In this document: one piece after another, positions 1 through 6,071 of the stretch
Numbering within the stretch: the stretch's first letter is position 1
Layout of the letters: every line of letters starts with the position of its first letter
NCBI GenBank assembly: GCA_945981915.1
Contig: CAMFRJ010000039.1
Span: 1 to 7,926 of the forward strand
From: an uncultured Erysipelotrichaceae bacterium
GTDB lineage: Bacteria > Bacillota_I > Bacilli_A > Erysipelotrichales > Coprobacillaceae
Length of the DNA: 7,926 nucleotides
Direction: 5' to 3'
Translations under genes and position numbers: made by a program
The notes under the pieces: generated by a model
Told to the model about the DNA's origin: nothing
Seen by the model: the letters and a program-made list of their open reading frames with translations, nothing else
Databases searched by the model: none

Positions 1-19
1 TGTTAAAAGATATTTAAAG

Positions 20-25
20 AAGGAG
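20..25 (+). promoter_or_regulatory. Ribosome binding site of the SDR gene
   Basis: AAGGAG lies 8 nt upstream of the ATG at 34, a near-ideal Shine-Dalgarno with ideal spacing. Only 33 nt of upstream sequence are in the window, so the promoter of this gene cannot be seen. Confidence 0.85.
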
Positions 26-33
26 AATAAAAA

Positions 34-834
34 ATGGGAAGATTAGATGGAAAAGTTGCAATTGTCACTGGTTCAACAAGTGGAATTGGTGTTGGTATTG
101 CAAAATTATTTGCTAAAGAAGGAGCAAAAGTTGTTATTTGTGGACGTCGTGAAGCAAAAGGACAAGTTGTTGTAGATGCTATTAAAGAAGCAGGTGGAGA
201 AGCTTACTATCATTTCATGGATATTACTCAAATTGAAACAATTGATGCTTTATTAAAAGATACTGCTGAAAAATATGGAAAAATTGATATCTTAGTTAAT
301 AATGCAGCTAATGTTGGTTTAAAAGATGGTCGTGTTGATGAATTAACATTAGAAATGTGGGATGCTATTTTCCAAAGCGATATTCGTGGAACTTTCTATG
401 CTACAAAAGGTGTAATCCCTTATATGCAAGAAAATAAAGGTGGTTCTATCATCAATATCGGTTCTATGGCTTCATGTTCAGGTGATTTAGGATCAACTGC
501 TTATGCATGTGCTAAAGCTGGTGTAGATATGTTAACTCAATATACTGCATTACAATATGGTAAAGAAAATATTCGTTGTAACTGCGTTCGTCCAGGATTA
601 ATAGTAACTCCTGAAAACGAAGCATATGTACCTCAAGCATTAAAAGATATTTTCTTAAGCAATATTATGGGTAACCGTTATGGTAGTCCTGAAGATATCG
701 CTCATATGTGCGTTTATTTAGCTGCTGATGAAAGTGAATACTTCACAGGACAAGTTGTAACAGTTGATGGTGGTTTAAACTCACATGTTTCTACTGTAGC
801 ACAATTCAAAGAAATGAAATCACGTACTTGGTAA
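34..834 (+). CDS. SDR-family NADP(H)-dependent oxidoreductase, 7-alpha-hydroxysteroid dehydrogenase-like
   Basis: This is a classical short-chain dehydrogenase/reductase (266 aa; the family is about 250), a soluble single-domain Rossmann enzyme that interconverts an alcohol and a ketone. Seen: the cofactor motif TGSTSGIG at residues 12-19, Arg38-Arg39 after strand beta-2 (favours NADP(H) over NAD), Asp63, NNAA at 89-92, and the catalytic Ser144, Tyr157 and Lys161 with canonical spacing. The fourth tetrad position, normally Asn in the helix alpha-4 motif N-x-x-G, is Asp116 (DIRGTF). The stretches LTQ-x-x-ALQY, NIRCN and PGLI (168-190), and a C-terminal tail of about 18 residues past the usual VDGG motif, resemble my recollection of clostridial 7-alpha-hydroxysteroid dehydrogenases, so a bile-acid substrate is plausible but not proven; another sugar, polyol or ketone substrate is possible. 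Codon use is extremely biased (all Leu TTA, all Gln CAA, all Lys AAA, Arg mostly CGT), suggesting high expression. The gene is monocistronic on its 3' side because a terminator follows. Confidence 0.93.
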   Translation: MGRLDGKVAIVTGSTSGIGVGIAKLFAKEGAKVVICGRREAKGQVVVDAIKEAGGEAYYHFMDITQIETIDALLKDTAEKYGKIDILVNNAANVGLKDGRVDELTLEMWDAIFQSDIRGTFYATKGVIPYMQENKGGSIINIGSMASCSGDLGSTAYACAKAGVDMLTQYTALQYGKENIRCNCVRPGLIVTPENEAYVPQALKDIFLSNIMGNRYGSPEDIAHMCVYLAADESEYFTGQVVTVDGGLNSHVSTVAQFKEMKSRTW

Positions 835-850
835 TTCAACTGGTTATATT

Positions 851-880
851 GGTAACAGATCAATGTCTGTTACCTTTTTT
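851..880 (+). terminator. Intrinsic terminator of the SDR gene
   Basis: A perfect 9-bp stem, GGTAACAGA (851-859) with TCTGTTACC (866-874), encloses a 6-nt loop and runs directly into six T (875-880). There is no matching A-run on the left side, so it should act only on the + strand. It separates the dehydrogenase gene from the proBA promoter that starts two bases later. Confidence 0.93.
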
Positions 881-881
881 A

Positions 882-910
882 TTGTCTTATTCTTAGTAAT
901 TAGGTATAAT
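882..910 (+). promoter_or_regulatory. Sigma-A type promoter of proBA
   Basis: The -35 is TTGTCT (882-887), 4 of 6 consensus. The spacer is 17 nt and the -10 is a perfect TATAAT (905-910). Transcription should start near 915-917, leaving a leader of only about 16-18 nt before the proB ATG at 933. There is therefore no room for a T-box, riboswitch or attenuator. Regulation of this operon is more likely by proline feedback on the ProB enzyme than by an RNA leader. Confidence 0.85.
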
Positions 911-921
911 GTTACAAATAA

Positions 922-928
922 GAGGGGA
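922..928 (+). promoter_or_regulatory. Ribosome binding site that sets the proB start
   Basis: GAGGGGA ends 4 nt before the ATG at 933. An in-frame ATG at 909 would give 8 more residues, but it lies inside the TATAAT -10 box and upstream of the expected transcription start, and it has no Shine-Dalgarno. The start at 933 is therefore chosen. Confidence 0.85.
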
Positions 929-932
929 TTTT

Positions 933-2057
933 ATGAGAAATTTAGATCATGTTTCACATATTGTTGTGAAGATTGGTTCAACATCTTTATGTGATCAAAA
1001 TGGCAAATTAAATAAAGAAAAGATATTAAAATTAATTGAACAGATTGCTTATATTAAAAGAAAAGGTATTAAAGTGACTTTAGTCTCTTCTGGGGCTATT
1101 TCAGCTGGTATGGGTGTTTTACAGATTGATAAAAAACCAAAAGATATAGCTGCAAAGCAAGCTTTAGCAGCTATTGGACAAGCACATTTAATGCAAATCT
1201 ATGAAGAACTATTTTCATTGTTTAAACTCAAATGTGCGCAAGTCTTATTAAATCATGATGATTTTGATGATCGTAAACGTCTGATGAATCTATCTAATGC
1301 GATGCAATCTATTTTAGATTATGATGTTATTCCTATCATTAATGAAAATGATACCTTGGCAGTTGATGAAATTAAAGTGGGTGATAATGATACTTTATCT
1401 TCATTAATATTGCCTGTTGTTGATGCTCAACTTTTGGTTTTAATTTCTGATATTGACGGATTATATGATGATAATCCTCATGATCATCCTCATGCTCAAT
1501 TGATTAGTGAAGTCAATGGTATCAGTGATGAGATCATGGAATATGCCAAAGATTCAAATAGTCAATTTGGAACAGGCGGTATGATCACAAAATTAAAAGC
1601 AGCTAAAGTTGTCAATGATTATGGTGGGGATATGGCAATCATTAACGGTCAAGTTGATCATTCGTTAGTTGATTTATTAGATGGTCAAGATGTCGGTACA
1701 TATTTTAATGGAAAAGCTGGCAGAACATTAAGTTCAAGAAATCATTGGATCATGTATCGTTCTTCACCAAAAGGAAAAATTATTGTTGATGATGGAGCTA
1801 AGCTTGCGTTATCTAGACATACTTCGCTGCTTCCTAAAGGTATACTAGAAGTCAGTGGTGCTTTTATGCAAGGAAGTGTCATTGATGTGATGAGTTTAGA
1901 TGGTGAATTGCTGGCAAGAGGGATTGTCAATTATTCTAGCGATGAAATTAAATTAATCAAAGGAAAGAATTCTTGTGAAATAGAAAGTATCTTACACTAT
2001 AAAGATTATGATGAAGTCATTCATGCAAATAATTTGGTCATCAATAAGGGGGAATAA
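933..2057 (+). CDS. proB: Glutamate 5-kinase
   Basis: ProB phosphorylates L-glutamate with ATP to gamma-glutamyl phosphate, the first and normally proline-inhibited step of proline synthesis, in the cytoplasm. With the start at 933 it has 374 aa, matching the roughly 367-aa two-domain family type. The amino-acid kinase domain (about 8-260) shows VVKIGSTS (11-18), VSSGAISAG (51-59), GQ (82-83), the INENDT loop (136-141) with GDND (150-153) that binds glutamate and proline, SDIDGLY (172-178) and GTGGM (213-217). A C-terminal PUA domain begins at about residue 280 (GKIIVDDGAKLAL), so this is the long, PUA-containing form. The intact INEND/GDND region suggests the enzyme keeps proline feedback control. 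It is followed after 2 nt by proA, whose product takes the labile phosphate intermediate. The loop after SDIDGLY is His-rich (NPHDHPHAQ), a small local oddity. Confidence 0.97.
   Translation: MRNLDHVSHIVVKIGSTSLCDQNGKLNKEKILKLIEQIAYIKRKGIKVTLVSSGAISAGMGVLQIDKKPKDIAAKQALAAIGQAHLMQIYEELFSLFKLKCAQVLLNHDDFDDRKRLMNLSNAMQSILDYDVIPIINENDTLAVDEIKVGDNDTLSSLILPVVDAQLLVLISDIDGLYDDNPHDHPHAQLISEVNGISDEIMEYAKDSNSQFGTGGMITKLKAAKVVNDYGGDMAIINGQVDHSLVDLLDGQDVGTYFNGKAGRTLSSRNHWIMYRSSPKGKIIVDDGAKLALSRHTSLLPKGILEVSGAFMQGSVIDVMSLDGELLARGIVNYSSDEIKLIKGKNSCEIESILHYKDYDEVIHANNLVINKGE
2046..2053 (+). promoter_or_regulatory. Ribosome binding site of proA
   Basis: AAGGGGGA sits in the last codons of proB, 6 nt before the ATG at 2060. 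This supports the first ATG rather than the in-frame ATG at 2075 (Met6). Confidence 0.8.
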
Positions 2058-2059
2058 TC

Positions 2060-3301
2060 ATGGAAAATGTTATTATGGAACAATTAAAGCAGGCAAAAGA
2101 GGCATGCCGTCAAATGCAAAATATTGATTGTGAAACAAAAGAAAAAGCTTTAAAAAGAATATCTGATGCTTTATTTCATCATATGAATGTTATTTTAGAA
2201 GCTAATGCACAAGATATAGAAAAAGCTAAAGACAATGGCATTAGTGATGCTATGGTTGATCGTTTACGTTTGACCAAAGAAAGAATTGAAGCGATGGCCA
2301 AAGATATTTTAAAAGTGATCCAACTTGATGATCCCATTGGTTCAGTAGTCAGAGAAATTCATCGACCTAATAATCTTATTATCAAACAAATTAGGATACC
2401 AATTGGTGTCATTGGGATCATTTATGAATCTCGACCAAATGTGACTGTCGATATTGCTTCTTTATGTATCAAAACAAATAATGTTTGTGTTTTAAAAGGG
2501 GGAAAAGAAGCTATTCATTCCAATAGAGCCTTGGTTCAAGTGATTCAGGATGCTATTGCAGGTATTTTACCTGATCATTGTGTGACTTTAATTGAAACAG
2601 TTGAAAGAAAAGATATTGATTATGTGATTCAAGCACATGATTATATTGATGTCGTGATTCCTCGTGGATCAGCAGGACTCATCAATTATGTGGTTTCTCA
2701 TGCAACAGTGCCTGTTATTGAAACAGGCGCAGGAATTTGTCATTTATATATTGATCAATTTGCTGATATCAAGATGGCTGTTGATATCGCTTATAATGCG
2801 AAGATACAAAGACCTTCAGTATGTAACGCTATTGAAACGATCTTAGTTCATCAAAATATTGCTGATTTGTTTTTGCGAGCTTTAAAAGAAGCTTTTGCAG
2901 GTAAGGTTAAGTTTTATGTGGATGAAACAGCGAGTCAATATTTAGAAGGCGAAAGCGCAACAGCTAAGAATTATGCAACGGAATATGATGATTATATCTG
3001 TAATATTAGGGTTGTTAAAGATATTGATGAAGCTATTGAACATATTTATCAATACTCTACAAAACATTCAGAAGCAATTGTTTCAAAAGATTATGAGCTG
3101 GCTGAATATTTTATGAATAGTTTAGATTCAGCTTGTGTTTATCATAATGCTTCAACAAGATTTACTGATGGTGGTGAATTTGGTTTTGGCGCTGAAGTGG
3201 GAATTTCAACACAAAAACTTCATGCCAGAGGACCGTTAGGATTACAGGAAATGACATCGACAAAATATAAGATTTATGGACATGGGCAAATAAGAAAATA
3301 G
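2060..3301 (+). CDS. proA: Glutamate-5-semialdehyde dehydrogenase (gamma-glutamyl phosphate reductase)
   Basis: ProA reduces gamma-glutamyl phosphate with NADPH to glutamate-5-semialdehyde, which cyclises to pyrroline-5-carboxylate, the substrate of ProC. At 413 aa it matches the family length (E. coli about 417). It has the aldehyde-dehydrogenase-like fold. Visible family motifs are IPIGVIGIIYESRPNVT (113-129), KGGKEA (146-151), IPRGSAGLI (200-208), ETGAGICHLY (221-230), the catalytic Cys255 in RPSVCNAIET (251-260), and the C-terminal block STRFTDGGEFGFGAEVGIST (365-384) followed by LHARGPLGL. All expected key residues are present, so it should be active. It is co-transcribed with proB, and the gene pair probably lets the two enzymes channel the unstable acyl phosphate. 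Its TAG stop (3299-3301) lies in the first stem arm of the operon terminator. proC is not in this window. Confidence 0.97.
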   Translation: MENVIMEQLKQAKEACRQMQNIDCETKEKALKRISDALFHHMNVILEANAQDIEKAKDNGISDAMVDRLRLTKERIEAMAKDILKVIQLDDPIGSVVREIHRPNNLIIKQIRIPIGVIGIIYESRPNVTVDIASLCIKTNNVCVLKGGKEAIHSNRALVQVIQDAIAGILPDHCVTLIETVERKDIDYVIQAHDYIDVVIPRGSAGLINYVVSHATVPVIETGAGICHLYIDQFADIKMAVDIAYNAKIQRPSVCNAIETILVHQNIADLFLRALKEAFAGKVKFYVDETASQYLEGESATAKNYATEYDDYICNIRVVKDIDEAIEHIYQYSTKHSEAIVSKDYELAEYFMNSLDSACVYHNASTRFTDGGEFGFGAEVGISTQKLHARGPLGLQEMTSTKYKIYGHGQIRK

Positions 3302-3323
3302 ATAGCGCTGGCTATCTGTTTTT
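3300..3323 (+). terminator. Intrinsic terminator of proBA, overlapping the proA stop
   Basis: AGATAGC (3300-3306) pairs with GCTATCT (3311-3317) around a GCTG tetraloop, followed by the T-rich tract TGTTTTT (3317-3323). The first two stem bases are the last two bases of the proA TAG stop. The stem is short (7 bp), so termination may be less complete than at the other two terminators here. Confidence 0.82.
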
Positions 3324-3324
3324 A

Positions 3325-3353
3325 TTGACAATAGTTAGTACACTAACTATAAT
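3325..3353 (+). promoter_or_regulatory. Consensus sigma-A promoter of the marR-ABC operon
   Basis: A perfect -35 TTGACA (3325-3330), a 17-nt spacer and a perfect -10 TATAAT (3348-3353) make this an intrinsically very strong promoter. The expected start of transcription is near 3360, giving a leader of about 28 nt. Such a full-consensus promoter would be expressed constantly unless repressed; two palindromes cover its spacer, -10 and start site. This fits tight repression with large induction. Confidence 0.93.
3331..3350 (+). promoter_or_regulatory. Operator 1, probable MarR binding palindrome
   Basis: ATAGTTAGTACACTAACTAT is a perfect inverted repeat of two 9-bp arms around AC. It fills the whole -35/-10 spacer and overlaps the first three bases of the -10. 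Length and form match operators of MarR-family dimers. Assignment to the adjacent marR gene product is inference from position. Confidence 0.85.
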
Positions 3354-3370
3354 GTTAGTATACTAACTAT
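3351..3370 (+). promoter_or_regulatory. Operator 2, probable MarR binding palindrome
   Basis: AATGTTAGTATACTAACTAT is identical to operator 1 at 17 of 20 positions and follows it with no gap. Its core GTTAGTATACTAAC (3354-3367) is a perfect 14-bp palindrome. It overlaps the last three bases of the -10 and the expected transcription start. The centres of the two sites are 20 bp apart, about two helical turns, so two dimers would bind on the same DNA face. Confidence 0.85.
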
Positions 3371-3376
3371 TTAAGT

Positions 3377-3384
3377 GAGGTGAT
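3377..3384 (+). promoter_or_regulatory. Ribosome binding site that sets the marR start
   Basis: GAGGTGAT matches the anti-Shine-Dalgarno complement. Its GAGG core ends 8 nt before the ATG at 3389. The in-frame GTG at 3380 and ATG at 3383 lie inside or only 2 nt after the site, so they are unlikely starts. Confidence 0.75.
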
Positions 3385-3388
3385 GAGA

Positions 3389-3856
3389 ATGATTGATGAG
3401 AGTCTATATCAAGAAATTCAAGATATTGTTGGAAGATTCATGTATTTGAATAAAACAGCTCATGAAATGTTATGTACAAAAACAAATGAGTGCATGCTTT
3501 CACCACAACAGTTTTATTTATTGAATATTATTCATGAAAATGACAATTTAAATCAAAAGATCATTGCTGAAAAAATGAGAATCACACCTGCAACTTTGTC
3601 AGTAAGAATTAATAGGTTGGAAAAAGCTGGCTTTTTGATTCGACAGATTGATAAGAATGATAAACGTAATTTTGTTTTAAAAACAACACCATTGGGTGAT
3701 GAATTGATTAAGAATTCGCATCAGTTTATCAAAAGAAATATTTCTTTAATGTTTGAAGGTGTGACAAAAAAAGAATTGGATAGTCTCAAATCATGTTTTG
3801 AAAAGATACAACATAATTTAGATAGAAAAAAGGAGGAATTTGATGTTAAAGATTAA
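3389..3856 (+). CDS. MarR-family transcriptional regulator of the ABC exporter operon
   Basis: This is a small winged-helix DNA-binding protein (155 aa from the start at 3389; MarR proteins are usually 140-160). It should act as a homodimer that represses its promoter and lets go when a small ligand or oxidant binds. Seen: an N-terminal dimerisation helix (about 4-28), then the winged helix-turn-helix at about 38-105, with LSPQQFYLLNIIHE, the turn NLNQKIIAEKMRI, the recognition helix TPATLSVRINRLEKAGFL (66-83), and the wing IDKNDKRNFVLKTT with the conserved D-x-R (Asp91, Arg93). The C-terminal helices (106-148) complete the dimer interface. Three cysteines (29, 35, 136) are present; redox sensing cannot be excluded but nothing shows it. 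It is the first gene of the operon, behind two palindromic operators, and it overlaps the next gene by 14 nt. This is the usual plan of an autoregulated, drug-inducible exporter operon. The ligand is unknown. Confidence 0.93.
   Translation: MIDESLYQEIQDIVGRFMYLNKTAHEMLCTKTNECMLSPQQFYLLNIIHENDNLNQKIIAEKMRITPATLSVRINRLEKAGFLIRQIDKNDKRNFVLKTTPLGDELIKNSHQFIKRNISLMFEGVTKKELDSLKSCFEKIQHNLDRKKEEFDVKD
3831..3836 (+). promoter_or_regulatory. Ribosome binding site that sets the start of ABC subunit 1
   Basis: AGGAGG lies inside the 3' end of marR, 6 nt before the ATG at 3843. The in-frame TTG at 3840 would be only 3 nt from it and is a weaker start codon, so ATG 3843 is preferred. Confidence 0.8.
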
Positions 3857-6071
3857 AAGGTATTTATTAAAATTCTGGCCTTTAATGATCATTTGTTTTG
3901 GATTGCTTTTTGTGCAATCACAATCAGAATTAGCGTTACCTGATTATATGAGTGATATTGTTTCTACAGGGATTCAAGCAGGTGGTTTTGATTCACCAGT
4001 TTCAGAAGTGTTAAGTGAAGAAACATATCAACACTTGTTGATCTTTATTTCTCAAGAAGATCAAAAAACAGTTAAGCAGGCTTATCAATTTGTTGAAAAC
4101 AAAGATATTAAGCAAGAGATCAAAGATTGTTATACGAAAATTGGGCAACATAATATTTATTTATTAAAAGATATATCTCAAAAAAAACAAGATCAGTTAG
4201 AACAGATACTGACCAAACCGATGTTGATTGTCACATCGATAGATGCGATGGATCCAACAAGTCAAGAATATCAGGAACATTTTGGACAGTTACCGCAAGG
4301 AATGAGTGTTTATGATGTCCTTTCCTATACGCCACAAGATAAGAAGGATGAAATGTTTCAATCTATTGATGAACAGATGGAAACGATGGGAGAAAGTACT
4401 CTAAAAATTGCTGCAGGAAATGGTGTTAAAGCTGAATATATCAAATTGGGAAGGGATGTAGACGCTGTACAAAATAACTATATTTTCCAATCAGGGTTAA
4501 AAATGTTAGCAATTGCTTTGATTGGAACAATAGCGGCCATCACTGTTGCTTACTATTCATCACGTTTTGGAGCGGGTGTTGCCAGAGATTTAAGAAAAGA
4601 TGTCTTTGAAAAAGTAGAAAGTTTTTCAAATGAAGAATTTTCAAAATTCTCAACAGCATCTTTAATTACCAGAACAACGAATGACGTGACACAGGTTCAG
4701 ATGGTTTCAATGATGATGTTAAGGATCATTGCTTTTGCACCAATCATGGGTATTGGAGCATTGGTCAAAGCCATTAATAATTCGCCAAGTATGACGTGGA
4801 TCGTTGCTATTGTCTTGATTGTTATTTTTGGTGTGATCATGGTTGCTTTTGTTGTGGTTTTACCGAAATTTAAGATCATTCAAAAACTCGTTGATAAACT
4901 CAATTTAACAATGCGTGAAAACTTGACAGGTATGTTGGTCATTCGTGCTTTTGGTAATGAAAAACATAGTGAGGAAAGATTTGATAAAGCGAATCAAGAT
5001 CTTAAAAATGTCAATTTATTTGTCAATAGAGCAATGGCTTCAATGATGCCAATCATGATGTTTATATTTAACGTTGTTTCTTTAATTATTGTTTATTATG
5101 GCGCAAAGCAGATTAATTTGGGTCATTTAGCGATTGGCCAAATGTTGGCTTTTATGCAATATGCTATGCAAATCATCATGTCTTTTGTCATGATTGCTAT
5201 GGTTGCCATTATGCTACCAAGAGCTACTGTTGCAGCTGAAAGAATCTATGAAGTCATTTCTACAGAACCTAAGATTCATGATACAAATGATCCTATTGCT
5301 TTTAAGAATAGTCAAAGAGGAACTGTTGAATTTAGAAATGTAAGCTTTCAATATCCAGGAGCACATGAACCAGTTTTACAAAATATTAATTTTGTTGCAA
5401 AACCAGGACAAACGACGGCATTTATTGGTTCTACTGGTTCAGGAAAATCAACCTTGATTCATTTAATTCCACGTTTTTATGAAGCTAGTCAAGGGGAAGT
5501 TCTTGTTAATGGAGTGAATGTTAAAGATGTGACACTCTATGATCTAAGAGAAACTATTGGTTTTGTTCCTCAAAAAGGAATTTTGTTTAGTGGAACAATT
5601 GAATCAAATTTAAAATATGGAAATCCTGATATCTCTGTACAACAACTACAGGATGCGATCCATATTGCTCAAGCAGATGAATTTATTTTACAAAAGGAAG
5701 AAGGATTACAATCATCAATTGCTCAAGGTGGTTCTAATGTTTCTGGTGGGCAAAAGCAAAGATTATGTATTGCCCGAGCTTTAGCGAAAGATGCTGATAT
5801 TTATATTTTTGATGATAGTTTTTCTGCTTTGGATTTTAAAACTGATGCTGCTTTAAGAAAAGAATTAAATAAAATGATCAAAGAAACGAAGCGAACTGTT
5901 TTGATTGTAGGACAGCGTATTGCTTCAATTATGGATGCTGATCAGATTGTTGTTTTGGATGAAGGAAAAATTGTAGGAATAGGGAAACATGATGAACTGT
6001 TGCAAAGTTGTCAAGTTTATCAGGAAATTGCTTATTCACAGCTTTCAAAGGAGGAATTAGAAAATGCCTAA
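3843..6071 (+). CDS. ABC multidrug-type exporter half-transporter, subunit 1 (degenerate ATPase side, with extracellular domain)
   Basis: This is an ABC exporter subunit, membrane domain fused to ATPase domain, 742 aa; ordinary half-exporters have about 580-600. TM1 is at about 11-32. Residues about 40-213 are hydrophilic and should form an extracellular domain between TM1 and TM2. TM2 (about 218-238) to TM6 (about 432-458) follow. The ATPase domain (about 490-742) shows the A-loop Tyr504, Walker A GSTGSGKST (529-537, Lys535), Q-loop Gln577, a normal signature VSGGQ (633-637), Walker B ending in Asp657, D-loop SALD (661-664) and an H-loop. Two catalytic positions are changed: Asp658 stands for the Walker B Glu and Gln691 for the switch His. 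This fits the non-hydrolysing site of a heterodimeric exporter such as BmrCD or TM287/288. The partner is the next gene, which overlaps by 8 nt. Substrate is unknown; drugs, lipids or other amphipathic compounds are typical. It most resembles BmrD-type subunits. Confidence 0.93.
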   Translation: MLKIKRYLLKFWPLMIICFGLLFVQSQSELALPDYMSDIVSTGIQAGGFDSPVSEVLSEETYQHLLIFISQEDQKTVKQAYQFVENKDIKQEIKDCYTKIGQHNIYLLKDISQKKQDQLEQILTKPMLIVTSIDAMDPTSQEYQEHFGQLPQGMSVYDVLSYTPQDKKDEMFQSIDEQMETMGESTLKIAAGNGVKAEYIKLGRDVDAVQNNYIFQSGLKMLAIALIGTIAAITVAYYSSRFGAGVARDLRKDVFEKVESFSNEEFSKFSTASLITRTTNDVTQVQMVSMMMLRIIAFAPIMGIGALVKAINNSPSMTWIVAIVLIVIFGVIMVAFVVVLPKFKIIQKLVDKLNLTMRENLTGMLVIRAFGNEKHSEERFDKANQDLKNVNLFVNRAMASMMPIMMFIFNVVSLIIVYYGAKQINLGHLAIGQMLAFMQYAMQIIMSFVMIAMVAIMLPRATVAAERIYEVISTEPKIHDTNDPIAFKNSQRGTVEFRNVSFQYPGAHEPVLQNINFVAKPGQTTAFIGSTGSGKSTLIHLIPRFYEASQGEVLVNGVNVKDVTLYDLRETIGFVPQKGILFSGTIESNLKYGNPDISVQQLQDAIHIAQADEFILQKEEGLQSSIAQGGSNVSGGQKQRLCIARALAKDADIYIFDDSFSALDFKTDAALRKELNKMIKETKRTVLIVGQRIASIMDADQIVVLDEGKIVGIGKHDELLQSCQVYQEIAYSQLSKEELENA
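6047..6054 (+). promoter_or_regulatory. Ribosome binding site of ABC subunit 2
   Basis: AAAGGAGG lies inside the end of the subunit 1 gene, 9 nt before the ATG at 6064. This strong site plus the 8-nt gene overlap should support coupled, near-equal translation of the two subunits. Confidence 0.85.

Noticed and set aside
851..874. Bidirectional terminator or small RNA between the SDR gene and proB
   Set aside because: No A-tract on the left for reverse-strand termination, and no promoter that would make a separate RNA; it is explained as a simple + strand terminator.
911..932. T-box, riboswitch or attenuator before proBA
   Set aside because: The leader from the TATAAT box to the proB ATG is only about 16-18 nt, too short for any of these.
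1476..1499. His-rich NPHDHPHAQ stretch in ProB, encoded by a doubled CCTCATG, as a possible metal site
   Set aside because: It sits in a variable surface loop just after SDIDGLY; two imperfect 12-nt units are within chance or simple duplication and no other metal ligands are apparent.
1742..1930. Reverse-strand open frame inside proB (62 codons)
   Set aside because: It lies wholly within a convincing proB PUA-domain coding region, has no Shine-Dalgarno or promoter, and its product has no recognisable features.
2664..2846. Second + strand open frame inside proA (60 codons)
   Set aside because: It is out of frame with a fully conserved proA segment that includes the catalytic Cys region; no ribosome binding site.
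3380..3385. GTG 3380 or ATG 3383 as the marR start
   Set aside because: Both are within or immediately after the GAGGTGAT ribosome binding site; ATG 3389 has proper spacing.
3840..3842. TTG 3840 as the start of ABC subunit 1
   Set aside because: It is only 3 nt from AGGAGG and is followed directly by an ATG at proper spacing.
4697..4879. Reverse-strand open frame inside ABC subunit 1 with a hydrophobic, Ile/Thr-rich product
   Set aside because: It is the mirror of the membrane-spanning segments TM3 and TM4; hydrophobic codons read in reverse give such shadows.
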